Made by a program: the position numbers and the translations under genes. A stretch of DNA of 64,000 nucleotides, taken from assembly GCF_042237075.1 (NCBI RefSeq), contig NZ_JBCGDC010000013.1:1-64000 (forward strand), given 5' to 3'. The notes under the pieces were generated by a model. The model saw nothing but the letters and a program-made list of their open reading frames with translations, searched no databases and was not told the DNA's origin. The DNA is from Polymorphospora lycopeni (GTDB lineage: Bacteria; Actinomycetota; Actinomycetes; Mycobacteriales; Micromonosporaceae). Of the stretch, positions 16,769 through 25,377 are shown in pieces (the first letter of the stretch is position 1; the number at the start of each line of letters is the position of its first letter).

Positions 16769-17629
16769 GGTGTCGCCTCCGTCGCCAGGATCTCCGCCAG
16801 ATGCGCGGTCCGCACCCCGCCGTGTGGTGTCGAGGTGGTCAGTCGGGCCAGGCCCCCGCCGATGTGCAGCAGGCACGACGCGTCGCCGGCGGTCACCACC
16901 CGGGCCCCGGTCGACCCGACGTGCCGCAGCTTGTCCGCCAGCATCGCCGCGGAGGTGTCGGCGTTCTTCAGCGCGAACGTGCCGCCGAAGCCGCAGCACT
17001 CGTCGGCCGCCGGCAGTTCGACCAGGTCGATGTCGCGTACCCGGCGCAGCAGGCGCAGCGGGCGGTCGCCGACCCGGGTCATCCGCAGCGAGTGGCAGGT
17101 CGGGTGGTAGGTGACCCGGTGCGGGTAGGTCGCGCCGACGTCGGTGACCCCCAGCACGTCGACCAGCAGTTCGCTCAGCTCGTAGGTGCGGGCGGCGAGG
17201 GGGGGGGGCCGCGCCGCCCGGGCGNNNNNNNNNNNNNNNNNNNNNNNNNNNNNNNNNNNNNNNNNNNNNNNNNNNNNNNNNNNNNNNNNNNNNNNNNNNN
17301 GTGCGGGCGACGACGGCGCGGGCCCGCGCCGCCAGTTCGTGGTCGCCGGCAGCCTCGGCGACCACGGCGTGCTGGTGCCGGATCGAGCCGGTGCAGGAGC
17401 CGGACGGCACGACCACCGCCTCGGCGTCCTCGTACGCCTCGACGTAGCGGCGGACCAGGGGGAGTGCCTGGCGCGGGTAGCCGGAGTTGACGTGCATCTG
17501 CCCGCAGCAGGTCTGGGCCGGGTCGAAGGTCACCCGGTGGCCGAGGCGACGCAGCAGCGTGACGGTGGCGATACCGACCCGCGGGGCGATGGTGTCGGCC
17601 AGGCAGGTCACGAACAGGGCGATACGCAC
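16765..17629 (-). CDS. lutA: L-lactate utilisation protein A, interrupted by an assembly gap
   Basis: LutA is a CCG-domain (heterodisulfide reductase-like) protein. The N-terminal part, from GTG 17629, reads MRIALFVTCLADTIAPRVG and includes TCCGQMHVNSGY; the C-terminal part includes the second cysteine motif ECCGFGGTFALKNAD. A 76-base N run splits it. Both contig ends contain the nine bases GTGCGGGCG (17186-17194 and 17301-17309). Joining them there removes 115 bases and leaves exactly 750, that is 249 residues in one frame, the normal LutA length, and gives ARARAVVARTYELSELLVDV. The gap and poly-G edge are therefore probably artefacts and the gene intact. Confidence 0.88.
17225..17300. other. 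Assembly gap of 76 N inside lutA
   Basis: The gap is preceded by a ten-base G run near 17199-17208 and a GC-only stretch that does not match the LutA reading frame, the look of a low-quality contig end. Shared sequence on both sides indicates that little or nothing is missing. Confidence 0.95.
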
Positions 17630-17633
17630 GGCT

Positions 17634-17650
17634 AAATGGTCAGGCCATTT
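17634..17650. promoter_or_regulatory. Palindromic operator for the GntR/FadR regulator
   Basis: The site AAATGGTCAGGCCATTT has perfect six-base arms, AAATGG and CCATTT, around five bases. It lies in the 58-base divergent gap between lutA and the regulator gene, five bases before the lutA GTG. The TGGTCnGnCCA core resembles known FadR-family operators (TGGTnnnACCA). Binding here would control both genes. Confidence 0.75.
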
Positions 17651-17687
17651 CTCCCGTGGTGCAAGCCCGGATGTCTAGACTCGCGCC

Positions 17688-18413
17688 GTGACGGTGGAAC
17701 AGCTCTTCTCGCCGGTGGTCGGCGCCCGCCCCCACGAGGCGATCCTCGGCCAGGTGGAGCAGCTGCTCAGCGCCGGACTGCTGCGCCCCGGCGACCGCCT
17801 GCCCAGCGAGCGGAGCCTCGCCGAACGGCTCGGTGTCAGCCGTCCCACCGTCCGGGAGGCGATGCGGACCCTGGAGGCGCTCGGCGTCGCCCGGCCCGCC
17901 GACACGGCCGGACGTGGCAGCGCCGCGGTGATCGCCGGTCGGGCCGACACCGCGCTCGGGGCGGTGCTGCGGCTCGCGATCGCCACCAGTGACCTGTCGG
18001 TGCCGGACGTCGTCGACACCAGGGTGCTGCTCGAGCGGGACGCGGTGTCCCGGCTGGCGCGTACGCCCGAACCGGCGCTCACGGCCGCCGAGGTGCTGCT
18101 GCGGGAGATGGACGAGCCCGGGCTCACGCCAGAGCGGTTCCATGCCGCCGACGTTTGGTTCCACATCGCACTCGCCGAGGCGGCCGGCAACCGGGCGGTG
18201 GCCCTGATGATGTCGTCCCTGCGGTACGCGATCGAGGGGTACGTCCTCGACCTGGTCGCCGGACTCGACGACTGGCCGGGCGTCAGCCGGCGGTTGCGGG
18301 TCGAGCACCGGGACATCCTGGCCGCGATCGCCGACCGCGACGCCGACGAGGCGGCCCGGCGGGTCGAGCGGCACATCCGCGCCTTCCACGGCACCGCGAC
18401 CGCGTCCCGCTGA
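17688..18413 (+). CDS. GntR/FadR-family transcriptional regulator of lactate use
   Basis: The 241-residue protein has an N-terminal winged helix-turn-helix (GDRLPSERSLAERLGVSRPT, then VREAMRTLEALGV) and a C-terminal FCD ligand domain with metal-binding positions in DTRVLLERDAV, DVWFHIALAEAAGN and VEHRDILAAI. FadR-type regulators of this kind (LldR, LutR) respond to lactate or related acids. It is divergent from lutABC with one palindromic operator between them. GTG 17688 directly precedes the HTH domain. The specific effector is inferred from the neighbour genes. Confidence 0.88.
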   Translation: MTVEQLFSPVVGARPHEAILGQVEQLLSAGLLRPGDRLPSERSLAERLGVSRPTVREAMRTLEALGVARPADTAGRGSAAVIAGRADTALGAVLRLAIATSDLSVPDVVDTRVLLERDAVSRLARTPEPALTAAEVLLREMDEPGLTPERFHAADVWFHIALAEAAGNRAVALMMSSLRYAIEGYVLDLVAGLDDWPGVSRRLRVEHRDILAAIADRDADEAARRVERHIRAFHGTATASR

Positions 18414-18506
18414 CCGCCGGGTCCGGCGTCGCCGGCCCCTGTGCTCCCGTCAGGGTTGCAGGCGAATCGAGCGACGCCGACGTCTCCGGCGAAGCGACTC
18501 GATGCC

Positions 18507-18535
18507 TTGACAGTCGTCGTAACACGGTTGATACT
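18507..18535 (+). promoter_or_regulatory. Sigma70-type promoter of the sugar ABC/GH operon
   Basis: TTGACA at 18507-18512 and GATACT at 18530-18535 are separated by 17 bases. This is the clearest vegetative promoter in the window. It sits 70 bases before the first permease gene and just before a LacI-type operator. Confidence 0.72.
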
Positions 18536-18546
18536 TCCAGGCTAAG

Positions 18547-18558
18547 TGAAACGATTCA
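18547..18558. promoter_or_regulatory. LacI-type operator, TGAAACGATTCA
   Basis: The site is an 11-of-12 match to TGAAACGTTTCA before the rhamnose genes at 30432-30443. It starts 11 bases after the -10 box, where a bound repressor would block transcription start. It links the importer operon to the LacI regulator at 30706. Confidence 0.72.
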
Positions 18559-18604
18559 TAGAGTTGTCGAGATCACGAGTGACGCTGAAGAACAGGTGGG
18601 CACT

Positions 18605-19570
18605 GTGGAGATGGCCGAGGTGGTGAGACCCTCCACCGCGCCCCGACCGGGGCGGTCCGCGGACGGCGGGGCTGACCGGAAAACCCGGCGGGCGCCGCGC
18701 CGCGGCGGTCGGCGGGCACCCGGCGCGGTGGCCGTCCTCCTACTGCCGTTCGTCGTACTCTTCCTGCTCTTCTACCTGGTGCCGATCGGTTACGCCATCC
18801 ACCAGTCCTTCTTCAAGGTGCGGCGCGAGGGGACGTTCGGCCGTCCGGAAACCGTCTTCGGCGGCTTCGAGCAGTACGTCAGGGTCTTCGAGAACGAGGC
18901 CTTCCGGGAGAGCGTCGGCCGGGTCCTGCTCTTCGGGGTCGTCCAGGTGCCGGTCATGCTGGGACTGGCCCTGCTCTTCGCCCTGCTGCTCGATTCCGGC
19001 CTGCTGCCGTTGAAGCGTTTCTTCCGCCTCGCCTACTTCGCGCCGTACGCGGTGCCCGGCGTCATCGCGGCCATCATCTGGGGATTCCTCTACTCGCCGT
19101 CGCTGTCGCCGTTCAGTTGGGTCACCGAGCGGGTCCCGTTCATGTCCGGCTCGCTGGTCCTGTGGTCCCTGGCCAACGTCACCACCTGGATGTTCACCGG
19201 CTACAACATGTTGATCATATATGCGGCTCTCAAGGCCGTACCCCAGGAGTTGTACGAGGCCGCCAGGCTCGACGGAGCCGGCAACATCCGTATCGCACTG
19301 TCCATCAAGGTGCCCATGGTGCGCCCGGCCCTGGTCCTGACCGGCGTCTTCTCCATCATTGGAACGCTACAACTCTTCACCGAGCCGCAGGTCTTCCGGT
19401 CGCTGACCACCGCGGTCACCGGCAGCTACACGCCCAATCTCGTCGTCTTCAGCACCTCCGTCATACCCAACTTCAACCTCGCCGCCGCCTTCTCGGTCGT
19501 CCTGGCGCTGGCCACGTTCGCGTTGTCGTTCACCTTCCTCCGGATCGCCCAGAGGGGATCGTCGCTGTGA
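18605..19570 (+). CDS. Sugar ABC transporter permease 1 (MalF-type)
   Basis: The 321-residue inner-membrane permease has a basic N-terminal stretch of about 40 residues and then six hydrophobic segments. The cytoplasmic EAA loop reads ELYEAARLDGAGNIRIALSI, followed by KVPMVRPAL. GTG 18605 follows AGGTGGG with good spacing; the ATG at 18611 is too close to its GGAG. It opens the operon permease-permease-binding protein-GH43-GH42 under a promoter with a LacI operator. No ATPase gene is included, as is common where a shared MsiK-type ATPase drives several importers. A rhamnose/galactose-containing oligosaccharide is the likely cargo. Confidence 0.88.
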   Translation: MEMAEVVRPSTAPRPGRSADGGADRKTRRAPRRGGRRAPGAVAVLLLPFVVLFLLFYLVPIGYAIHQSFFKVRREGTFGRPETVFGGFEQYVRVFENEAFRESVGRVLLFGVVQVPVMLGLALLFALLLDSGLLPLKRFFRLAYFAPYAVPGVIAAIIWGFLYSPSLSPFSWVTERVPFMSGSLVLWSLANVTTWMFTGYNMLIIYAALKAVPQELYEAARLDGAGNIRIALSIKVPMVRPALVLTGVFSIIGTLQLFTEPQVFRSLTTAVTGSYTPNLVVFSTSVIPNFNLAAAFSVVLALATFALSFTFLRIAQRGSSL

Positions 19571-20445
19571 CCGGGACCGCAAAGACCTCGGAGCGACACG
19601 TGTCCACCAGCCCATACGTCCGGAAGCTGCTGCCGCTGCTGGTCATGGTGGTCTTCGCCGGCTACATGCTCGCGCCGCTGTGGTGGCTGCTGATCGCCGC
19701 CAGCAAGAGCCGGGCCGACCTGACCTCGACCAACCCGCTGTGGTTCGCCGACTTCAACCTCGCCGACAACCTGGGCGACCTGTTCGCCTTCCAGGACGGC
19801 CTGTTCCTGCGCTGGATCCTCAACAGCGTCCTGTATGCCGGCGTCGGCGCGCTCGGCGCGACCGTCATCGCCGCGATGGCCGGCTACGCCCTGGCGAAGT
19901 TCGAGTTCCCCGGCCGGGAGGTCGTCTTCAACGTGGTGCTGGGCGGCGTACTGCTGCCGGCCACCACGCTCGCACTCCCACTGTTCCTCCTGTTGAGCCA
20001 GGCCGGTATGGCCGACACCCTCTGGGCGGTGCTGCTGCCCAGCCTGGTCAGCCCGTTCGGCGTCTACCTGAGCCGGGTGTACGCCGCCAGCAGCGTCCCG
20101 GACGAGCTGCTCGAAGCCGCCCGCGTCGACGGGCACGGCGAGCTGCGCGTCTTCTTCCGGGTGGCGGCGCCGCTCATGGCGCCCGGCCTGGTCACCGTGT
20201 TCCTCTTCCAGTTCGTGCAGATCTGGAACAACTTCTTCCTGCCCCTGATCATGCTGCGTGACGAGTCACTCTTCCCGGTCACGCTCGGCCTGTTCGCCTG
20301 GAACAGCCAGGCGACCCAACAGGCACCGGAACTGCGCACGCTGGTGATCGTCGGCGCCGCCGTCTCGGTCGTCCCACTGATCATCGCATTCCTTTCCCTG
20401 CAACGGTTCTGGCGGTCCGGGCTGACCACGGGCGGACTGAAGTAA
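19567..20445 (+). CDS. Sugar ABC transporter permease 2 (MalG-type)
   Basis: The partner permease, 292 residues, has six membrane segments and the EAA loop ELLEAARVDGHGELRVFFRV. GTG 19567 overlaps the stop of permease 1 as GTGA. A second GTG at 19600 has a better spaced GGAG (19590-19593) and would start 11 residues later, so the exact start is uncertain. It pairs with permease 1 to form the channel for the lipoprotein coded next. Confidence 0.88.
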   Translation: MTGTAKTSERHVSTSPYVRKLLPLLVMVVFAGYMLAPLWWLLIAASKSRADLTSTNPLWFADFNLADNLGDLFAFQDGLFLRWILNSVLYAGVGALGATVIAAMAGYALAKFEFPGREVVFNVVLGGVLLPATTLALPLFLLLSQAGMADTLWAVLLPSLVSPFGVYLSRVYAASSVPDELLEAARVDGHGELRVFFRVAAPLMAPGLVTVFLFQFVQIWNNFFLPLIMLRDESLFPVTLGLFAWNSQATQQAPELRTLVIVGAAVSVVPLIIAFLSLQRFWRSGLTTGGLK

Positions 20446-20504
20446 CGCCCTGACCGGCGGCCCGGACAGGCACTCACCCCGAATGAAAGAAAGAGGGTTC
20501 TATC

Positions 20505-21836
20505 GTGGATCGCTGGATGAGGCGCGGCGCCGCGGGCGCGCTGGCGGCGGTGCTCGCCGCGACCGTCGCCGGCTGCGGAGGCGGTGACGAGCCGGACAAC
20601 GCGGCACAGGCGTGCGAGCCCGCCGACGGCCCGGTCACCCTGGAGTACTACTCCTGGGTGCCGGGGATCGACAAGGTCATCGACATCTGGAACGCCAAGA
20701 ACCCCGACATCCAGGTCAAGTTCGTCACCGGCCCCGCCGGCCCCGACGGCGCGTACCAGAACTTCTTCAACGGGATCAAGGCCGGCAACGCGCCGGACCT
20801 CGCGCAGGTCGAGTACGACTCGCTGGCGAGCTTCCGGCTGCAGGACGGCCTGGTCAACCTGGCCGACTGCGAGGGCGTGCCCGAGGTCAAGGACAAGTTC
20901 GTCCCCTGGACCTGGCAGCAGGTCTCCTTCGGTGAGGCCGACGCGGTCTACGCCGTGCCGCAGGACATCGGTCCGATCGGCATGTACTACCGCGCCGACC
21001 TGTTCCAGGAGGCGGGGCTCCAGCCGCCGACGACCTGGGAGGAGTACTACGAGGCGGCGAAGGTGATCCGCACCAAGGGTGGCCACATCCACCACTTCGC
21101 CTCCGGCGACGTCAACTGGTTCCTCGGCCAGATCTGGCAGGCCGGCGGCCAGTGGTTCTCCGTCGACGGCGACCAGTGGACCGTGAGCCTGACCGGGTCG
21201 GAGTCGCAGCAGGTCGCCAACTACTGGCAGCGGATGCTGGACGAGGATCTGGCCCGGCCGATGGCGGGCTGGTCCGACGAGTGGTGGAACGCGATGAACA
21301 CCGGTGAGATCTGGACCTGGGTCAGCCCGTACTGGGCCAACGCCCTGCTGTCCCAGAACGCCCCCGACGCCAGCGGCAAGTGGGCGGTCGCGTACATGCC
21401 ACAGTGGACGGCTGGACAGCGGGCCGCCGGCAACTGGGGCGGATCCACCACCGCCGTGCTGCGCTCCACCGAACACCCCTACGAGGCGGCCAAGTTCGCG
21501 ACCTGGCTCAACAGCGACCCCGAGGCCCTGCAGGCACTCAACGAGAACGGCGGCCTCTACCCGGCCACGGTCGAGGGCCAGCGGATGCCGGCGCTGGCGA
21601 AGCCGCTGCCGTACTTCGGCGACCAGGACATCTCCGGCATCTTCGCCGAGGCGGCCGGAAACGTGGACGCGGACTTCCCGTGGGGCCCGACCATGACGCA
21701 GACCTACAGCGACGTCCGGGACGGGTTCGCCCGCGCCATCGAAGGCAACGGCAACCTGACCACCGCCCTCGAATCCGCCCAGAACTCCACCGTCGACGCG
21801 CTGAAGTCGCAGTCGATCCCCGTCGCGGGCAACTGA
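20505..21836 (+). CDS. Sugar ABC transporter substrate-binding lipoprotein
   Basis: This 443-residue family 1 solute-binding protein has a short basic start, a hydrophobic core and the lipobox VAGC followed by Gly-rich sequence, so it is lipid-anchored outside the membrane. The mature part begins with TLEYYSWVPGIDKVIDIWN and has the QDIGPIGMYYRADLFQEAGL hinge segment usual for maltose-type binding proteins. GTG 20505 follows an AAGAGGG ribosome site. It lies between permease 2 and the secreted GH43, and would capture oligosaccharides released by the enzymes of this operon. Confidence 0.9.
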   Translation: MDRWMRRGAAGALAAVLAATVAGCGGGDEPDNAAQACEPADGPVTLEYYSWVPGIDKVIDIWNAKNPDIQVKFVTGPAGPDGAYQNFFNGIKAGNAPDLAQVEYDSLASFRLQDGLVNLADCEGVPEVKDKFVPWTWQQVSFGEADAVYAVPQDIGPIGMYYRADLFQEAGLQPPTTWEEYYEAAKVIRTKGGHIHHFASGDVNWFLGQIWQAGGQWFSVDGDQWTVSLTGSESQQVANYWQRMLDEDLARPMAGWSDEWWNAMNTGEIWTWVSPYWANALLSQNAPDASGKWAVAYMPQWTAGQRAAGNWGGSTTAVLRSTEHPYEAAKFATWLNSDPEALQALNENGGLYPATVEGQRMPALAKPLPYFGDQDISGIFAEAAGNVDADFPWGPTMTQTYSDVRDGFARAIEGNGNLTTALESAQNSTVDALKSQSIPVAGN

Positions 21837-21900
21837 CCCGACGCCGACCGCATCCCCGACCACGGTCCGTCAGCACAGTTCACGAAGGAGACCTGAATCG

Positions 21901-23100
21901 ATGTTGTTGCAACGCGCCTTCCGGGGCAGGTTCCGCCGCCACCTGGCGGTCGCCGCGACCGTCACCGTCGTCGCAGCCGGGCTGTCCGGCTCGGCCAACG
22001 CCGGCGCCACCCGCAAGTTGGACCACGTGGCGGGCACGGCGGGGGCCACGGCCGCCACCAGCCTGCCCTGTGCGGCCACCCAGCAACTGCGGGACATCCG
22101 CGTCCACGACCCCTTCATCATGCCGGACCCGGTCAGCGGCATCTACTACCTCTACCAGGGCAACACCGTCCGCCGCAGCATCGACCTCAAGCACTGGTGC
22201 GCGCCGGTGACGGTGTTCACCAACCCGCAGGGGTCCTGGGCGAACGCCGCACACGGCACGTGGGCACCGGAGGCCTGGCACTACAACGGCAGGTACTACT
22301 GGTTCGCCACCCTGCACAACCGGGACCGGGTGCTGGCCACCGCGTCGACCAACGGACAGCACTGCGGCGACTGCGGCCAGATCTGGCAGAACCAGCACTG
22401 GCGGGGCACCGTCATCGCCGCCGCCGACTCGCCGATGGGGCCGTTCGAACTGCTCAACCTCGACTCGCCGGTCGCCCCGTCGAACCACATGACGCTCGAC
22501 GGGACGCTCTACGTCGACCCGGAGGGCCAGCCGTGGATGGTCTACGCCCACGAGTGGGTTCAGAAGATCGACGGCACGATCGAGGCCATCCGGCTGGAGC
22601 GTGACGCCGCAGGCAACCTGACCGGCCGCGGGCAGGGCGACCCGATCTACCTGTTCAAGGGTTCGGACGCCCCGTGGTACTACCAGGAGGGCCGGGTCGA
22701 CGACGTCCAGCTTCCGCCGTACGTCACCGACGCCCCCTCGTTCTACCGCACCTACAACAACGAACTGCTCATGTTCTGGACGAGCTACCGCAAGCACAAC
22801 AACGAGTACGTGGTGACGCTCGCCCGCTCCAAGTCCGGCGACCTCAAGGGCCCGTGGACCCAGGAGGACGTGGTGATCACCGAGAACAAGGGCCACTCGA
22901 TGCTCTTCCGCACCTTCGCCGACAAGCAGTTCCCGCAGGGCCGGATCATGATGTCGCTGCACAACAACATGAACGGCGGCAGCGTCATCCGCACCGAGCT
23001 CTACGAGATGCGCGAGGCCGTGAAGAACCTCGTGGTGAAGAAGCAGCGGACCGACCTCGACGGCGACCCCGTGTCGCACTGGGTCTGGCCGCGGCAGTAG
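21901..23100 (+). CDS. Secreted glycoside hydrolase family 43 enzyme
   Basis: The 399-residue protein has a signal peptide (FRRHLAVAATVTVVAAGLSG, ending SANA) and a five-bladed GH43 propeller. Visible elements are the opening DPFIMPDPVSGIYYLYQGNT with the candidate base Asp, WAPEAWHYNGRYYWFAT, and HMTLDGTLYVDPEGQPWMVY, which would carry the pKa-modulating Asp. GH43 enzymes remove arabinose, xylose or galactose from plant polymers. Its place beside a beta-galactosidase and the rhamnose operon suggests action on pectin side chains, but subfamily and substrate cannot be fixed by eye. AAGGAG precedes ATG 21901. The gene end is copied in an assembly duplication. Confidence 0.88.
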   Translation: MLLQRAFRGRFRRHLAVAATVTVVAAGLSGSANAGATRKLDHVAGTAGATAATSLPCAATQQLRDIRVHDPFIMPDPVSGIYYLYQGNTVRRSIDLKHWCAPVTVFTNPQGSWANAAHGTWAPEAWHYNGRYYWFATLHNRDRVLATASTNGQHCGDCGQIWQNQHWRGTVIAAADSPMGPFELLNLDSPVAPSNHMTLDGTLYVDPEGQPWMVYAHEWVQKIDGTIEAIRLERDAAGNLTGRGQGDPIYLFKGSDAPWYYQEGRVDDVQLPPYVTDAPSFYRTYNNELLMFWTSYRKHNNEYVVTLARSKSGDLKGPWTQEDVVITENKGHSMLFRTFADKQFPQGRIMMSLHNNMNGGSVIRTELYEMREAVKNLVVKKQRTDLDGDPVSHWVWPRQ

Positions 23101-23252
23101 CACCGGCGGGTGACGCACACCCGCGATCGACAGACAGCCGGGCCGGGCCCCCGGNAGCGGACCGACCTCGACGGCGACCCCGTGTCGCACTGGGTCTGGC
23201 CGCGGCAGTAGCACCGGCGGGTGACGCACACCCGCGATCGACAGACAGCCGG
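23045..23252 (+). repeat. 97-base direct repeat around a single N: probable contig-overlap artefact
   Basis: Bases 23045-23141 and 23156-23252 are identical and lie 111 bases apart, with one N at 23155 between them. The repeat contains the last codons and stop of the GH43 gene. This is what results when two contigs that overlap are placed end to end instead of merged. The second copy runs into a 17-base-pair hairpin, where the first copy breaks off. Confidence 0.88.
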
Positions 23253-23294
23253 CCCGGACCCGGGCGCGCCATCCCCGGCGCCCGGGTCCGGGCC
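23251..23294 (+). terminator. Strong hairpin between the GH43 and GH42 genes
   Basis: Two perfect 17-base arms (23251-23267 and 23278-23294) flank a 10-base loop. No U tract follows, as is usual in this GC range. It may lower expression of the downstream beta-galactosidase relative to the importer genes. The assembly breaks at this structure. Confidence 0.7.
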
Positions 23295-23321
23295 GGCGGC
23301 CGGTTCAACGAAGGGGCGAGC

Positions 23322-25334
23322 ATGACTCGATGGATCGAATGGCCGACCGAACCCGGCCGACCACGGATGGGCTACGGCGCCGACTACAACCCGGACCAGT
23401 GGCCGCGCGAGGTGTGGGACGACGACGTCGCCGCCATGCGCGAAGCCGGGGTGAACATCGTCTCGCTGGCGATCTTCTCGTGGTCGCGGATCCAGCCCGC
23501 ACCGCAGGAGTGGGACTTCGGCTGGCTCGACGAGGTGATGGACCTGCTGCACGACAACGGCATCGCCGTCGACCTTGCCACCGCCACCGCGTCGCCACCC
23601 CCGTGGCTGACCGCCGGGCATCCGGAGATCCTGCCGGTCAACCAACTCGGCGAGACGGTGTGGCCCGGCGCCCGGCAGCACTGGCGACCCACCTCGCCGG
23701 TCTTCCGGGAGCACGCGCTGCGACTGGTCGACGCCATGGCCCGCCGGTACGCCGGCCATCCGGCGCTCGTCGCCTGGCACGTGTCGAACGAACTCGGCTG
23801 TCACAACGCCTACGACTACTCCGACGACGCGGCCCGCGCGTTCCGCGACTGGCTGCGCGACCGGTACGGCACCCTCGACAGGCTCAACCACGCCTGGGGT
23901 ACGGCGTTCTGGTCGCAGCGGTACGGCGACTGGGAGCACATCCTGCCGCCCCGGCTGGCCGCCGCCCACCCCAACCCGACCCAGCAGCTGGACTTCAAGC
24001 GGTTCTCCTCCGACGCCCTGCTCGATCACCTGCGCGCCGAGCGTGACCTGCTGCGTACGCTGACCCCCGGGGTGCCGGTGACGACCAACTTCATGGTCAC
24101 CGGCCAGGTGAACGCCCTCGACTACGCCGGATGGGCCGACGAGGTCGACTTCGTCGCCAACGACCACTACCGGCGGCCCGGCCCGCAGACCTTCGACGAG
24201 CTCTCGTTCTCGGCCAACCTGACCGGCAACCTCGCCCGCGGCCGCCCCTGGTTCCTGATGGAACACTCCACCAGCGCCGTCAACTGGCAGCCGGTGAACC
24301 TGGTCAAGCGGCCCGGCGAACTCGCCCGCGACTCCCTCACCCACGTCGCGCACGGCGCCGACGCCGTCTGCTTCTTCCAGTGGCGGCAGTCCGCGGCCGG
24401 CGCGGAGAAGTACCACTCCGCGATGCTGCCCCAGGCCGGCCGCGACAGCGACGTCTTCCGGGCCGTCACCGCACTCGGCCGTACGCTGGCCGAACTCGCC
24501 CCCGTCGTCGGATCCGACCGGCGGCCGGCACGGGTCGCCATCGTCTACGACTGGGACTCGTGGTGGGGCGGCGAACTGGACTCGCACCCCACCGGCCGGC
24601 TCGACTACCGGCAGGAGGCACTCGACTGGTACTCCGCCCTGCTCGCCACCGGCACCCGGGCGGACGTGGTACCCGTCGACCACGACCTGGACCGGTACGA
24701 CCTGGTGATCGCACCGGTGCTGTACGTCGTACCGGCGCGGCTGGCCGCCCGGCTGCGGGCGTACGTCGACGACGGCGGCCACCTCGTCACCACGTACTTC
24801 TCCGGCATCGTCGACGAGAACGACCACCTGTGGCCCGGCGCCTTTCCCGGCGCCCTGCGCGACCTGCTCGGCATCCGGATCCAGGAGTTCGGCCCACTGC
24901 TCGACACCACGACGGTGACCCTGTCCGACGGCGGCACCGGGAGCCTGTGGACCGACCACGTCGACGTCGTCGACCCGGCCGTCGAGGTGCTGGCCCGCTA
25001 CCTCGACGGCGAACAGGCCGGCCGGCCCGCGATCACCCGCCGGACCGTCGGAGCCGGCTCGGCGACCTACGTCTCGACCCGGCTCGGCGTCACCGGCCTG
25101 CGACAGCTTCTCGACCCGATGCTCGTCCGTCTCGGCCTGCGCGGCGAGGTCGCCGACCTGGCGGGCCGCGTCGAACTCGCGGTACGCACCGACGGCGTCC
25201 ACGACTTCTGGTTCCTGGTGAACCGGACCGACGAGGACGTCGTCACCGGCATCGAGGGGGAGGTGCTGGTCGGGGCCGGCGAGGCGTCCACCGTCCCCGC
25301 CCGTGGCGTACTGGTCCTGCGCCGCCCGGTCTGA
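23322..25334 (+). CDS. GH42 beta-galactosidase
   Basis: The 670-residue enzyme has the GH42 arrangement of TIM barrel, trimerisation domain and small C-terminal beta domain. The acid/base glutamate is Glu157 in AWHVSNELGCH and the nucleophile Glu314 in WFLMEHSTSAVNW. YGADYNPDQWP at the N-terminus is a family signature. There is no signal peptide, so it works inside the cell on imported galactosides, for example from galactan side chains. AAGGGGCGAGC precedes ATG 23322. An open frame continues upstream only because of the assembly duplication. It is the last gene of the importer operon. Confidence 0.93.
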   Translation: MTRWIEWPTEPGRPRMGYGADYNPDQWPREVWDDDVAAMREAGVNIVSLAIFSWSRIQPAPQEWDFGWLDEVMDLLHDNGIAVDLATATASPPPWLTAGHPEILPVNQLGETVWPGARQHWRPTSPVFREHALRLVDAMARRYAGHPALVAWHVSNELGCHNAYDYSDDAARAFRDWLRDRYGTLDRLNHAWGTAFWSQRYGDWEHILPPRLAAAHPNPTQQLDFKRFSSDALLDHLRAERDLLRTLTPGVPVTTNFMVTGQVNALDYAGWADEVDFVANDHYRRPGPQTFDELSFSANLTGNLARGRPWFLMEHSTSAVNWQPVNLVKRPGELARDSLTHVAHGADAVCFFQWRQSAAGAEKYHSAMLPQAGRDSDVFRAVTALGRTLAELAPVVGSDRRPARVAIVYDWDSWWGGELDSHPTGRLDYRQEALDWYSALLATGTRADVVPVDHDLDRYDLVIAPVLYVVPARLAARLRAYVDDGGHLVTTYFSGIVDENDHLWPGAFPGALRDLLGIRIQEFGPLLDTTTVTLSDGGTGSLWTDHVDVVDPAVEVLARYLDGEQAGRPAITRRTVGAGSATYVSTRLGVTGLRQLLDPMLVRLGLRGEVADLAGRVELAVRTDGVHDFWFLVNRTDEDVVTGIEGEVLVGAGEASTVPARGVLVLRRPV

Positions 25335-25337
25335 CCA

Positions 25338-25374
25338 CGGCCGCGCCCGGCCCCCGAGGCGCCGGGCGCGGCCG
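25338..25374. terminator. Bidirectional terminator between GH42 and rhaB
   Basis: Perfect 14-base arms at 25338-25351 and 25361-25374 flank a nine-base loop. It lies between the ends of two convergent genes (25334 and 25378), so it can stop transcription from both sides. Confidence 0.82.
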
Positions 25375-25377
25375 CCG

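Noticed and set aside
16765..17629. lutA as a frameshifted pseudogene
   Set aside because: The apparent frame difference disappears when the two contig ends are joined at their shared nine bases.
22674..23321. An upstream extension of the GH42 gene through the end of the GH43 gene
   Set aside because: It is made by the duplicated contig ends and reads the GH43 gene in a wrong frame.
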